A DNA stretch of 64,000 bases from Proteobacteria bacterium DTSAM18 (lineage in GTDB: Bacteria; Myxococcota_A; UBA796; GCA-2862545), in NCBI GenBank assembly GCA_028767165.1, contig JARACJ010000001.1, positions 620,001 through 684,000 of the forward strand, in the 5' to 3' direction. The notes under the pieces were generated by a model. It was not told where the DNA came from, made no database searches, and worked only from the letters and a program-made list of their open reading frames with translations. Made by a program: the position numbers and the translations under genes. The first letter of the stretch is position 1, and each line of letters begins with the position of its first letter. Of the stretch, positions 34,901 through 43,091 are shown piece after piece.

Positions 34901-36817
34901 CCGGCGGCTGGCCGAGCTGGTGTGCCGCCGGTCTCCACGGCCACGAGGAACGAGCTGAGGGCAGGACTGCCTTCTGCCCCCGGGCGCGAGCGCAGCCGGC
35001 CGACCGGAGGCGGCGGTCTTCTGGCATCCACCACGACGGCGCGGACCCAACGCAAGTCGGCGGCTACCCCCGCTCCGAAGCCACGCCGCTGGACACGACG
35101 TCGCCCGGCGGGTCTTCCCGTTCGGGAAGCCGCTCCGACGGGTGCGGGCGCAGCAGGCGACCGCGGTGCCCGGGTGGAGAGGGGAGGGCACGCCCGTGCC
35201 GGTTCCGCTCCTACGTTGGGCTGGACGGGAACGAGGGCGCGAACCTCCCTGTGGGCCTCGGGTCAGGGCCGTGTGGTGTCCGCGAGAGGTCACGGGGCAG
35301 GTGTCTCTCTTCCGGTGTCGAAGGCAGGAGATGCGAGCGCATCGCCCGAGCCGGCATCTACGACCCGCGGTGCGGGACGGACCACGACCAGGAGCCAGGG
35401 GGGGAGGGCCCGGACCGGCGCGCGGCGAGAGCCATCGGCAACCCATCACCCTGCTGTCGGCAGCGAACGGGGAGCGTGGGTTCGCCGCGACGCCACGGCG
35501 GGCGCGTCCGCTTCACCCACATCGACGGCGGATGGCGCGTCAGGCACCGCCAGCTCGCGGACGCGAGGGGCACACGCTCGTCGGGTACCGCCCACCTGGC
35601 CGGAAGCATCGCGGAAGCGAGGCGCTGGGCGAGGTCCCCGAGGCCCCATGCGGACGCCTTCCGGGGTGATGCACGTGCGGCCGGCGTCCAAGCAGACGCT
35701 CCTGCCTGCCGCTCGTGCTCAGGATCCCAAGGGGGATGTGCAGGCGACCTCTCCTTGGAGAGGGGCCTCGTCAGCGGCCCGATCGGGGCGGGCGCCCTCC
35801 CGTGGTGCAGCAGGAGCTCGTGCAGCGGGTTCTTCCGCACGCGCTGGCGCGCCGGAGCGGGGTCATGCCCCCACGAAGGGGCGGGGCGGTCCTCGCGGAG
35901 CCGTCGCGGAGAGCAGGCCCGAGCCTTCGGTGGGGCCCACCGCAGCCACGGCTCGGCGGTCGTGGGCCGGCTCCACCAGGGGATGGGGACGTTCCTCTTC
36001 GGGAGGTCGTCCGGCGGGGCGCGTGCAGCCCGTGTCGATGTCGGCGCCCAGGGTCTCCGTGCCTGCATCCTCTGTTTCTCGTGGTGAGGCAGAGCCGTCC
36101 GGGGCCACGCGATCAGGGGTCCGCCAGGCGGCACGTGGTGGGCGATCGTCACGCTCCACCGGCGGGATGCCACGCTGGCCCCAGCACGAGGCGCGCGTCC
36201 GGGAGGGGCGTGCCGTCTCCCTCGGCCGTTCTTCACGCAGTCCTGGTGTCGATCCCTTCCACGTGCAGACACCTGCCGGTGGGGTACCGTACACGACCCA
36301 CCCCGCCGCACGACGTGTCCAGCAGCAGGCCAGCACCGTGCACGTGAAGCGGCCCGCGTCTGCTCCCGAGTCCTCCTCGTTCCCACAGATGCGGTCGGTA
36401 CCGAACGATCCTTTCGGCAGGTCGTCCTCGGGCGGATCCCAGAAGGCACGAGGTGGCAGAAACTCGTCACCCGGACGCGCCACGCAGTCGGGCTGGCAGG
36501 CACCGTCCCATGTGCTTGCAAAGACCGGGAAAATCGGGCCAGAAGCCGCGGAAGCAGATGATTTTGGAGGGCCCCGGGGCAGTGGTCGCCGGGCGTCGGA
36601 AAAAATCGGGTATGACAGAACCGAACGTAGGCGGAGTCACCGGGCGGAGAAGCCTCCACGCCCCCCAAAGGCGGTGGTGGAACAGCAGACCGAAGAGGAG
36701 GTCTTCGAGGTCCTCAAGAACCTGGTCAAGCGATCTCCAGAGGCCAAGGGCCTGTTCAAGGAGATCCGTCGGGAGCTGGATCTTCTCCGTCGTATCGACA
36801 AGCTTCGAAAGTACTGA
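31949..36817 (+). CDS. Giant Arg/Ser/Pro/Ala-rich, intrinsically disordered protein (CIS-linked)
   Basis: About 1622 residues from TTG 31949 (GGGGAGA upstream); GTG 31919 is an alternative. Three parts: an N-terminal ~75-residue segment rich in Trp (WPRSLLTSTSMWRRALWEHG...), a ~1480-residue low-complexity region of Arg, Ser, Ala, Pro, Thr and Gly with few hydrophobics and an SPT repeat (34228-34263), and an ordered C-terminal helix pair (EEEVFEVLKNLVKRSPEAKG, then LFKEIRRELDLLRRIDKLRK). The uninterrupted 4.9-kb frame, the ribosome binding site and the normal-looking ends support coding. No canonical tape measure is found elsewhere, so a tape-measure, tube-filling or nucleic-acid-binding role is possible. 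Confidence 0.6.
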   Translation: MSDPKDAEIKWPRSLLTSTSMWRRALWEHGVDWAGQGRAWTSAGVMLWNRSGSYTWVRALQIQQGEAPPEPRVAGASRAPHGFTPRRSFVPVVPTSWAEAEERKAGATQGAEQKSGSSTPRRPIAQDWRRQQAWDQAPGTAAPVPPVGPRATSSVPLSAPLPPTKQVLASRPAPKEAPAAPMRPPAPHRPAQARAPRRSPSAGGATASERSLSGARVARSLVQARSLRAERVLEHVRGGTRQAADIGGRQASEAEIRRGPGYRTTASADAPAPAVPGGPTATTWRQDGRGVQWGASSSAGIGAHVAGRLAHRKSTFLKVDKARDGGAAAAGTAEVAGPHRRRGRAAGEGLDARTRQAVPKPQPARTSQGRSSATPSAGRNERTAEAAGRRPAPTTGDRRTTTGSTQTAAERASRRTLERPVDVRPRSQRPAVRQQGRRGGEHHTAGAASLGHRRRPRALAGSVEAGDVEMRRAPRTPSMSGARPRVVGVPLAARRSEHDRRESRSGERHLGGRRQVERPATPMGTGVGSSGRARPVGRQQVLHAAPVAGLKRLSATSRHPWSAQARTSETSSSTTDDRASRAAHALPRVGRVAERWSGAFASVREEAGPGPTAQAARRWGVGPRVRPALSYRGKTVHLPTARGEDAPAASSLGSAAPVAQPGKRNERGAARRSAPARLSRERVRTTVGPNAERGRTWSERQITSAKAVRPGTPSGTGATSARAERAKRKVWTRPRSGAQAHSRAASSSAPAPSRTASVPSTSPTSPTSPTSPVSRASSTSPTLAGPVVSARTRPLLPAGGAQARWSRTARQQGGQGSLVRVVRRLDPSVGGSRSSQGDASPFPPAKQPAHGVTEGERSDLPRTSPVWGRVLGSGGQFFVSGERFQRVARTNIPLRKSGDEERGTQAPGGTQRRPLYTPAKKERESAAASSERRRTRSEGAPTRGPKPAHERPSSSATGSSRSSSRTHTSSPGAWQRTARTPSRPPAAGRAGVPPVSTATRNELRAGLPSAPGRERSRPTGGGGLLASTTTARTQRKSAATPAPKPRRWTRRRPAGLPVREAAPTGAGAAGDRGARVERGGHARAGSAPTLGWTGTRARTSLWASGQGRVVSARGHGAGVSLPVSKAGDASASPEPASTTRGAGRTTTRSQGGRARTGARREPSATHHPAVGSERGAWVRRDATAGASASPTSTADGASGTASSRTRGAHARRVPPTWPEASRKRGAGRGPRGPMRTPSGVMHVRPASKQTLLPAARAQDPKGDVQATSPWRGASSAARSGRAPSRGAAGARAAGSSARAGAPERGHAPTKGRGGPRGAVAESRPEPSVGPTAATARRSWAGSTRGWGRSSSGGRPAGRVQPVSMSAPRVSVPASSVSRGEAEPSGATRSGVRQAARGGRSSRSTGGMPRWPQHEARVREGRAVSLGRSSRSPGVDPFHVQTPAGGVPYTTHPAARRVQQQASTVHVKRPASAPESSSFPQMRSVPNDPFGRSSSGGSQKARGGRNSSPGRATQSGWQAPSHVLAKTGKIGPEAAEADDFGGPRGSGRRASEKIGYDRTERRRSHRAEKPPRPPKAVVEQQTEEEVFEVLKNLVKRSPEAKGLFKEIRRELDLLRRIDKLRKY
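34228..34263 (+). repeat. Four tandem 9-base units inside the disordered protein gene
   Basis: GACGTCCCC is repeated four times without change. It encodes consecutive Ser-Pro-Thr triplets in the low-complexity region, consistent with growth of that region by slippage. Confidence 0.9.
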
Positions 36818-36923
36818 TGGTCTGTTCTTTGCCCTCTCGATTTCCTTCCCGTCCGTGGGCCCCAATGGCTTCATGTGTTCGGTCCCCCGGAAGTCGGAGG
36901 GGTCCCTATCGAGGAGCCACGGC

Positions 36924-39900
36924 GTGAGACGACAACCCCGCATTTCCTCCATCCTCCCGGCAGTCGCCCTGTGTTGGCTCGCCGGAGGTGCGGCCAGCGC
37001 GCAGGAGTCCGCAGACGATGCGAGCTCCGTGGTCGAATCCCAGAACACGCCCAAGGTCCTGGTCATGGGCTTCGAGGCCACTTCCGACCAGGAATGCAAT
37101 CCGCTGCTCGCCCGGTACGGCCGGTGTGTCGAAGAGGTCCGCTTCGTCGACCACGAGGCCTTGTGGAAGCCCGAGTCCACCGATGTCGCCAGGGCCGAGG
37201 TCGCGCGCTGGATCAACACCGGTGAGCTGTATGCGACCATCTGGGAGGATCTCGCCTACCGCTGGCAGGTGGAGGGCGACCCCATCGAGATGTTCCTGAA
37301 GGCGGAAGGCGTCGAGAGCCTCCCCGCCGTGAAGCAGCAGTGGGAGTCCTCCGCTCGCAACAGCAAGGGTGCGGCCAAGGGCGTGTTCTCCATGCCCAGG
37401 GCCACCTCCTGGCTCAACCGTGAGCTGTGGGTCGATCCCCGCGTCGATCAGTCGCCGCGAAGCATGTCCGTGTCCGACTACGTGGCCCAGACCACCGCCT
37501 TCTTCCCCCTCGCTCGCGTCCACAAGCCCGACGGCCTGGTCGACTCCAAGCCCATCGTGGTGGCCAAGGGGCGGTTCGCGGTGAACAACGCAGCAGGCGG
37601 CAAGCTGCACCCCTACGACATCATGGATGCGGATCCGGAGTCCAGCTCGCCGCTGTTCGAGCAGATGTACCCGTACCAGCGCGGTCTCACGATCGACGAG
37701 AAGATCGAGGGGCTCAGCGGCGACGAGAGCGACATCCCGCTCAACCGCTTCTTCGTGCCCGAGACCCTGAAGACCGCCGCCCCCGAAGAGGTGGAAGACG
37801 TCCGCATCCAGGAGTTCGCGGATCTCATCCTTCCCGAGGCCGAGTTCTACGGCACGATGCACGGCTGGGCCAACGAGGAGTTCTCCCGGTTCTACGAGCT
37901 GGTGGGCGTGCAGATCCTCCGGTTCGCCCGGGAGGAGTACACCTCCACCCACCTTCGCGTGCTGTCGGCCCTGATGGCCATGAAGGAGCCACCCCGGGCC
38001 GGTACGGGAGGAGACTTCGGCGACGTCGACCCCAACGCCGGTACCGTCGGCCAGACCGACCTCCTCGACGAGGTCCGATACGATCCGGCGCAGTTCGCCA
38101 CCGGCGACTTCAAGCTGAACCACTGGGAGCTTCCCTACGACCTCATCGAGAAGCACCTCGACGACTTCGCGGAGTGGCGGCAGCCGAGCGAGGACTTCAA
38201 GAACGCGCTCCTCGGCAAGCTCATCCTCGCAGCGGAAGACAGCCTGAAGGTCTCCGTGCTCACGAGCTACGGCGATGAGCGCAACTACTTCGCGTTCGGC
38301 GCCCTCGACGACAAGGGGATCACGGACTGGGTGCAGCAGGCATCCGTCCCCGGTCAGAAGAAGGTGGTCGAGAAGGCCCTCAAGCGGGTGGCACTCGGTC
38401 TCCTGCTCGACCGCATGGACGAGGTCGAGAGGGAGGAGCGCGAGACCTACATCCTGCTCGACCACATGGCGGAGGGCATCATCGAGACCTTCGGCGGCAC
38501 GCAGAGCCCGCTGAAGACTCCGGCCGAGATGGAGGACGCCACCCGAGGCGTCTGGGAGAGCTCCCTGAGCATGCACGGCCTGTTCCCGGCCGAGCTCCCC
38601 GACCACAAGGGCGCCATCGATCCCCTCGCCATCTGCACCACCGCCCAGCGGCGTGCGGCCCTCGAGGAAGCCAGCTTCGGCAAGATCAACGTGGATCAGC
38701 TCGTCGTGGCGCCGGTGGCGCTCACCGACAACCCTGTGGCGGTCCTCGAGCACGTGGCACAGGATGTGCCCTTCATCATGATGGACGACCCGGAGATGCT
38801 CAGCCCCGAGGTCACCCCCCTCGTGCGCCTGCCGGGCGATCGCGCGATCTACCGGCTTCGGTGGCAGGTCTGGTCCGGCTGGCACCTGCTCTGGGGCGTC
38901 GAGCCGCTCTCTGCGACGGGTGATGCCGGCTCTCGCATGGCCCTGCGAGCCAGCGCCATCTGTGAGGACACCGTCCTGATGTCGCCCGACCTGGTGCCCA
39001 CGGTCGTGCGTGCCTCCATGCTCGATGGCGACTTCCGTCCTGCGGTGCCCGTTCGCAACCCCGGCAAGGCCCAGGCCGATCTCGCGTCCACCGAGTCCAA
39101 CGATCGCATGGTGGCCGACTCCAGCAAGGCGGTACAGGACGCCGAGTCCGCGAAGTCCGAGGTCGACGACTTCGTCCAGGGCGACGAGATCAGCAAGCTC
39201 ACTACGGCGGCAGGTGTTCTCGGCGGTCTCAAGCTCGGTGGCAACCGCAGGCAGGGAGGCGTCGACTTCGCCGAGGTCAACAGTGTCGTGGGGTACTTCC
39301 AGGACATCGTCCACACCCCGATCCGAAAGCTGCGTGAGGATCGTCCCCTGATGGTCATGGTGTTCGACCACAGCTACCCGGGGGAGCACCGGCCCGTGTG
39401 GGACTACATGCCCGCCACGCCCTACTTCAACGAGCAGGTGAAGACCGGCGACGGCAACTTCATCCGGTCGTCCGGCTGGGCGGTCGACATGCGGCCCGTC
39501 GACGACGAAGAGCAGTCGATGGCGATGGTCTCGCCGGCGTACATGCCCACCGAGCTGCTCGCCACCTCGGAGGCCCGCCAGGCCTGGAAGCGGCAGGTCA
39601 CGTCGGACTGGTACCTCTCCGGCGGACTGGGCGTCTTCCCGCTCCGAAGCATCGACTACAGCTGCATCGCGTCCGAGGAGAACCTCTCCCAGTCCATCTC
39701 CTGGTGTGACGAGTCGCGTTCCTACAAGGGGCAGGGCGACGGCTTCGTCCTCGACATGCAGGCCCTGAACACCCGGTGGCTGGTCAACGACCGCCGGTTC
39801 GGCATCGAGTTCGGCCCCGAGGTTCGCCTCGAGCTCCTCAGGGGAGGGTACAACCTGATCCCCCTCTCGGACGGAACCGGCCAGACCGTCGATACCCAGT

Positions 39901-40361
39901 TCGACACCTCCTACTCCTGGTCCCTCCTCACCCAGGTGGGCATGGTCGCGGGTGTCCGGTTCGCACCGGGGCCCGGTGGCCTGCATCGCCGCGGACGGTC
40001 CGGGTTCCCCTGGGGCGCGCCGGAGCCTGATGGTTCGGTACGGCTCAACCGCGTCCACTGGGGTCTTCGCACCGGCTTCCTGGTGGGCTTCAGCGACGAA
40101 GGCACCATGGGCACCGGCCTGCTCGAAGGCTGGACCGCCTTCTCGATGCGCCGCAAGCAAGGCGCCCAGGCAAGCTTCACCCCGTACCACCCGGCGATGT
40201 GGATCGGCCCCTACGCCCGCTTCCAGGGCTCCTTCGGCCTCACCAACGCAGAGAACGCCTACTCCAGGCTCAACTACTCGCTCAGCGCCATGGTGGGCAT
40301 TCGCATGATGTTCCGCCTCGCCGGATCCCCCACGCTTCCCGAAGTGGAGACCAAGGAATGA
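36924..40361 (+). CDS. Large exported protein with predicted C-terminal outer-membrane beta-barrel (CIS-linked)
   Basis: A 1145-residue protein from GTG 36924, which has GAGGAG upstream and starts a clear signal peptide (residues 1-26, ...CWLAGGAASA then QES). Residues ~30-880 are soluble, presumably periplasmic. The final ~240 residues alternate short amphipathic strands with aromatic ends (WYLSGGLGVFPL, GIEFGPEVRLELLRGG, WSLLTQVGMVAGVRFAPG, HWGLRTGFLVGFSDEG, IGPYARFQGSFGLTN, YSLSAMVGIRMMFRL), as in outer-membrane barrels. It is followed by an ATGA overlap with a CIS gene. I infer an outer-membrane port or anchor for the CIS. Confidence 0.68.
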   Translation: MRRQPRISSILPAVALCWLAGGAASAQESADDASSVVESQNTPKVLVMGFEATSDQECNPLLARYGRCVEEVRFVDHEALWKPESTDVARAEVARWINTGELYATIWEDLAYRWQVEGDPIEMFLKAEGVESLPAVKQQWESSARNSKGAAKGVFSMPRATSWLNRELWVDPRVDQSPRSMSVSDYVAQTTAFFPLARVHKPDGLVDSKPIVVAKGRFAVNNAAGGKLHPYDIMDADPESSSPLFEQMYPYQRGLTIDEKIEGLSGDESDIPLNRFFVPETLKTAAPEEVEDVRIQEFADLILPEAEFYGTMHGWANEEFSRFYELVGVQILRFAREEYTSTHLRVLSALMAMKEPPRAGTGGDFGDVDPNAGTVGQTDLLDEVRYDPAQFATGDFKLNHWELPYDLIEKHLDDFAEWRQPSEDFKNALLGKLILAAEDSLKVSVLTSYGDERNYFAFGALDDKGITDWVQQASVPGQKKVVEKALKRVALGLLLDRMDEVEREERETYILLDHMAEGIIETFGGTQSPLKTPAEMEDATRGVWESSLSMHGLFPAELPDHKGAIDPLAICTTAQRRAALEEASFGKINVDQLVVAPVALTDNPVAVLEHVAQDVPFIMMDDPEMLSPEVTPLVRLPGDRAIYRLRWQVWSGWHLLWGVEPLSATGDAGSRMALRASAICEDTVLMSPDLVPTVVRASMLDGDFRPAVPVRNPGKAQADLASTESNDRMVADSSKAVQDAESAKSEVDDFVQGDEISKLTTAAGVLGGLKLGGNRRQGGVDFAEVNSVVGYFQDIVHTPIRKLREDRPLMVMVFDHSYPGEHRPVWDYMPATPYFNEQVKTGDGNFIRSSGWAVDMRPVDDEEQSMAMVSPAYMPTELLATSEARQAWKRQVTSDWYLSGGLGVFPLRSIDYSCIASEENLSQSISWCDESRSYKGQGDGFVLDMQALNTRWLVNDRRFGIEFGPEVRLELLRGGYNLIPLSDGTGQTVDTQFDTSYSWSLLTQVGMVAGVRFAPGPGGLHRRGRSGFPWGAPEPDGSVRLNRVHWGLRTGFLVGFSDEGTMGTGLLEGWTAFSMRRKQGAQASFTPYHPAMWIGPYARFQGSFGLTNAENAYSRLNYSLSAMVGIRMMFRLAGSPTLPEVETKE

Positions 40362-41380
40362 CCATCCAAGCTACGCTCGCACACAGCAACCACACCACGA
40401 GCGCGGTGCACGCGGAGCTGATCAGGTGGGTGCAGGATCTGCTCAAGGACGCAGGGCTCGAGGCGGTCGATGTCTGGGGTCGCTTTCCTCCCGAGGGAAC
40501 CGTCCGCAGCCACCTCGTGCTGTTTCCCTACCGGGTGGGTCCCGAGCCCACCAACCTCGAGAATGCTCGCGGCGCGTCCATCATGAGCAACGAGGCGTTT
40601 CCGTCCGACAAGGTCCGGCGCATTCCGAAGCCCTGGCGTGATCTCGGCATGCAGCTCCTCGAGGCAGCACAGCTGATCTTCCCGGAGGCCAGCCAGCTCG
40701 ACACCCCACGGCGGCCCTACACGATGCCGTTCCCCAAGGTCGATGCACTGCCGGGCCCCCTTCGCGACTGGTACCACAGCCAGGAACCCTCCGAAGGCGA
40801 GTCCTTCGTGGTCACCGATGGCGGGCAGTTCTACGCGCGTCCGCCGACCCTCGGCTGGCGACCGGGCGTCAGCATCTGGGCCCACTACATCGCCGTGGCG
40901 GGAGATGCCGGTCGTGGCGTCTCCGATCGCACGAGTGATGCCGCCCCCCTGTCGCTCGCAGCGTTGAGCGCACTGACGGTCGGCATCCACATGCAGCGCA
41001 CCATCAAGGTCGAGCTGCCGCCGATGCCGTTCGACCCCAACCTGTCCGACTACCTCGCCGCGCTGCACCAGTCCCTCGAGGGGATGGAGGACGAAGACGC
41101 GCGCTCCCTGCACGACCGCATGACCGACACCCTGTCGGCTCTGCGCAGCACGGGGCTGTACGACTTCGCGGTGGTGCCGGTGCACGATCTCACGATGCAC
41201 GAGTTCGCGCTCCTCACCCAGGCCCTGCAACGTCCGCTGCAGGCCGTGCTGAACTTCCGACTTTCCTTCCGCCTCGGCGATACCCCCGACTTCCGTCCCG
41301 GCACCGTGGTCAGCATGCGCAACGCACGCCGTCGGCCCGCCCGTGACGCCAACGAAGCCCGCAGGAGCCCCGTTCGATGA
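40358..41380 (+). CDS. Putative tube/sheath terminator or cap protein (weak DUF4255-like)
   Basis: A 340-residue soluble protein, coupled at both ends by ATGA overlaps. The N-terminal region (AELIRWVQDLLKDAGLEAV, then RSHLVLFPYRVGPEPTN) resembles the start of DUF4255-type tail-terminator proteins (Pvc16-like), where a helix precedes an aromatic strand with a Leu-Phe-x-Tyr motif. The middle (SLAALSALTVGIHMQRTIKVELP) and helical C terminus are not recognisable, and the Arg-rich tail (RRRPARDANEARRSPVR) is unusual. It directly precedes the AAA+ ATPase gene, as cap and ATPase genes do in related loci. Assignment is tentative. Confidence 0.45.
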   Translation: MTIQATLAHSNHTTSAVHAELIRWVQDLLKDAGLEAVDVWGRFPPEGTVRSHLVLFPYRVGPEPTNLENARGASIMSNEAFPSDKVRRIPKPWRDLGMQLLEAAQLIFPEASQLDTPRRPYTMPFPKVDALPGPLRDWYHSQEPSEGESFVVTDGGQFYARPPTLGWRPGVSIWAHYIAVAGDAGRGVSDRTSDAAPLSLAALSALTVGIHMQRTIKVELPPMPFDPNLSDYLAALHQSLEGMEDEDARSLHDRMTDTLSALRSTGLYDFAVVPVHDLTMHEFALLTQALQRPLQAVLNFRLSFRLGDTPDFRPGTVVSMRNARRRPARDANEARRSPVR

Positions 41381-43074
41381 CCTATCTGGCCCACGTGGAG
41401 GCTTGCTATGCCCGGCTCGTCCGGGCGCTTCGTCTGGGGCCGGCAGAGGGCCGGGTGGTCCACAACCTGGTGCTGCTCGACCTCAACGGCCTCGAAGTCA
41501 AGGACATCCATGGCCGTCAGGGCGTCCTGTCCTGGCATGTGCTGGCCGGAGAGATGGCCGGCGATCACTCCATCTCCGAGATGCAGCAGGCCGTGGCCCG
41601 GCTCGCGGAGTGGGGCATCGTGCAGGTGGTGGGCCAGACCTTCAGCGACCCTCGCCTCACGGGACCTTCCGCCCTGCGTCTCACCCATCATGGCCGCGTG
41701 TGCCTGGGCCTGGCCCCCGATGGCCGGATGGGGGATCGTGAGCCGGACTTCGGCATGGCCGACAGCTGGCACGTGCTGCACCATGCCAACATCGAGGGGC
41801 TGCTGGTCACCTGTGCCGAGCGGTACGGGGCGCTCGGGTGGAACCCCATCGCGCTCGCCACCGACGCCAACCAGATGGCCTACAATTGTGGCCGTGTCGC
41901 CGCTTCGATGGTCTGGGAGGGCGTGGCCGTCGTCAGCGGTTTCGGGCTGTCCGACACCGAGCAGGCCCGCATCCTGCCCGAGCTCATGTACCGCACCCGG
42001 GGCGCGGGGTGTCCCCGCGTGCTCCTGTTGTCCGAACCCAAGGTGGTGCGCGGTGTGGCGGTCCAGACCGGCGCCACGATGGAGTGGGCCGAGCCCGACC
42101 TGGATGCACGGCGGGAGGGCAACGATGCCTTCGATCGACGCATCACCGACATGTTGCTCGGCGAGCACGCCGAGGGAGCCAACGTGGCCTCGGTGTGCGG
42201 CGTTCCGGCCAGCCAGCTCGCGCGACCCAAGCGCGTCGACGTGGCGTTCGAGGATCTCCTGATCCCCGACAGCGTCGCCACGCAGGTGCAACAGGCGATC
42301 CTCCACGCGGAGTACCGCCTCAAGGTGCTGCCCTCCAAGCGCAGGTTCGCGGGCAAGGGCGGCGGCTATCGGCTGCTGCTCTCGGGTCTGCCCGGCACCG
42401 GCAAGTCGATGATGGCGGAGGCGCTCGCCACGCGGCTCGACAAGTCGGTGGTCAAGCTCGACCTGTCCAGCGTGCTGTCCAAGTGGCTCGGTGAAACGGA
42501 ACAGCAGATCGGGCGAATCTTCGATCTCGCGGAAGCATCCAACTCCGTGCTGGTCCTCGACGAGGCGGAGGCCCTGTTCCGCCAGCGTAGCTCCGGTGGG
42601 TCATCGGGCAGCAACGCGATGATGACGGCGGTCGCCTACCTGCTCACGCGGCTCGATCGCTTCCATGGCGTGCTCGTCGCCACCACCAACCGTACCCAGG
42701 ACATCGATGATGCCCTGTACCGCCGCTTCGACGACTTCATCATCCTGCCCGTGCCGGATCACGGCACCCGGGTGTCCCTGTGGAAGCGGATGTTGTCGCA
42801 CTCCCTGGAGCAGGGAGAAGGCTTCTCCGAAGACGACTATCAGCATCTGGGGCGCCACTTCGTCATCACCGGCGGCCTGATCCGCGGCGCGGCAATTCGT
42901 GCCGGAGCGTGGGCGCACGGCGATCGGGACGGGCTGGCGATGCCGTACGTCCTCGCCAGCCTTGCGCGCGAGCTGGAGAAGTCGGATCATCCCACCACCG
43001 GTGTCATGCATCCCCGCTACCGGGAAGACGTGGCCCGCCTGCTCAATGACCGGCGCTACACGGTCCCGAAGTAG
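41377..43074 (+). CDS. CIS-associated AAA+ ATPase (Pvc15-like)
   Basis: A 565-residue protein. Residues 1-120 look like a winged-helix/helical domain (HSISEMQQAVARLAEWGIVQVVG). The C-terminal half is an AAA+ module: Walker A GLPGTGKS at residues 337-344, pore-loop region LDLSSVLSKWLGETEQQIGRIF, Walker B VLVLDEAEALF, sensor 1 GVLVATTNR and an arginine-finger region ALYRRFDDFI. This FtsH/CDC48-type single AAA+ protein is a core gene of extracellular CIS loci, thought to remodel or load cargo. It lies two genes from the end of the locus. Confidence 0.93.
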   Translation: MTYLAHVEACYARLVRALRLGPAEGRVVHNLVLLDLNGLEVKDIHGRQGVLSWHVLAGEMAGDHSISEMQQAVARLAEWGIVQVVGQTFSDPRLTGPSALRLTHHGRVCLGLAPDGRMGDREPDFGMADSWHVLHHANIEGLLVTCAERYGALGWNPIALATDANQMAYNCGRVAASMVWEGVAVVSGFGLSDTEQARILPELMYRTRGAGCPRVLLLSEPKVVRGVAVQTGATMEWAEPDLDARREGNDAFDRRITDMLLGEHAEGANVASVCGVPASQLARPKRVDVAFEDLLIPDSVATQVQQAILHAEYRLKVLPSKRRFAGKGGGYRLLLSGLPGTGKSMMAEALATRLDKSVVKLDLSSVLSKWLGETEQQIGRIFDLAEASNSVLVLDEAEALFRQRSSGGSSGSNAMMTAVAYLLTRLDRFHGVLVATTNRTQDIDDALYRRFDDFIILPVPDHGTRVSLWKRMLSHSLEQGEGFSEDDYQHLGRHFVITGGLIRGAAIRAGAWAHGDRDGLAMPYVLASLARELEKSDHPTTGVMHPRYREDVARLLNDRRYTVPK

Positions 43075-43091
43075 CACTCGAGGAACATTCC

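Noticed and set aside
29759-40190. Very long minus-strand open frames opposite the envelope genes (for example 29759-33625, 33838-35055 and 36906-40190)
   Set aside because: They are antisense to genes with starts, overlaps, signal peptides or membrane spans, have Arg/Pro/His-rich shadow composition, and lack ribosome binding sites and family motifs.
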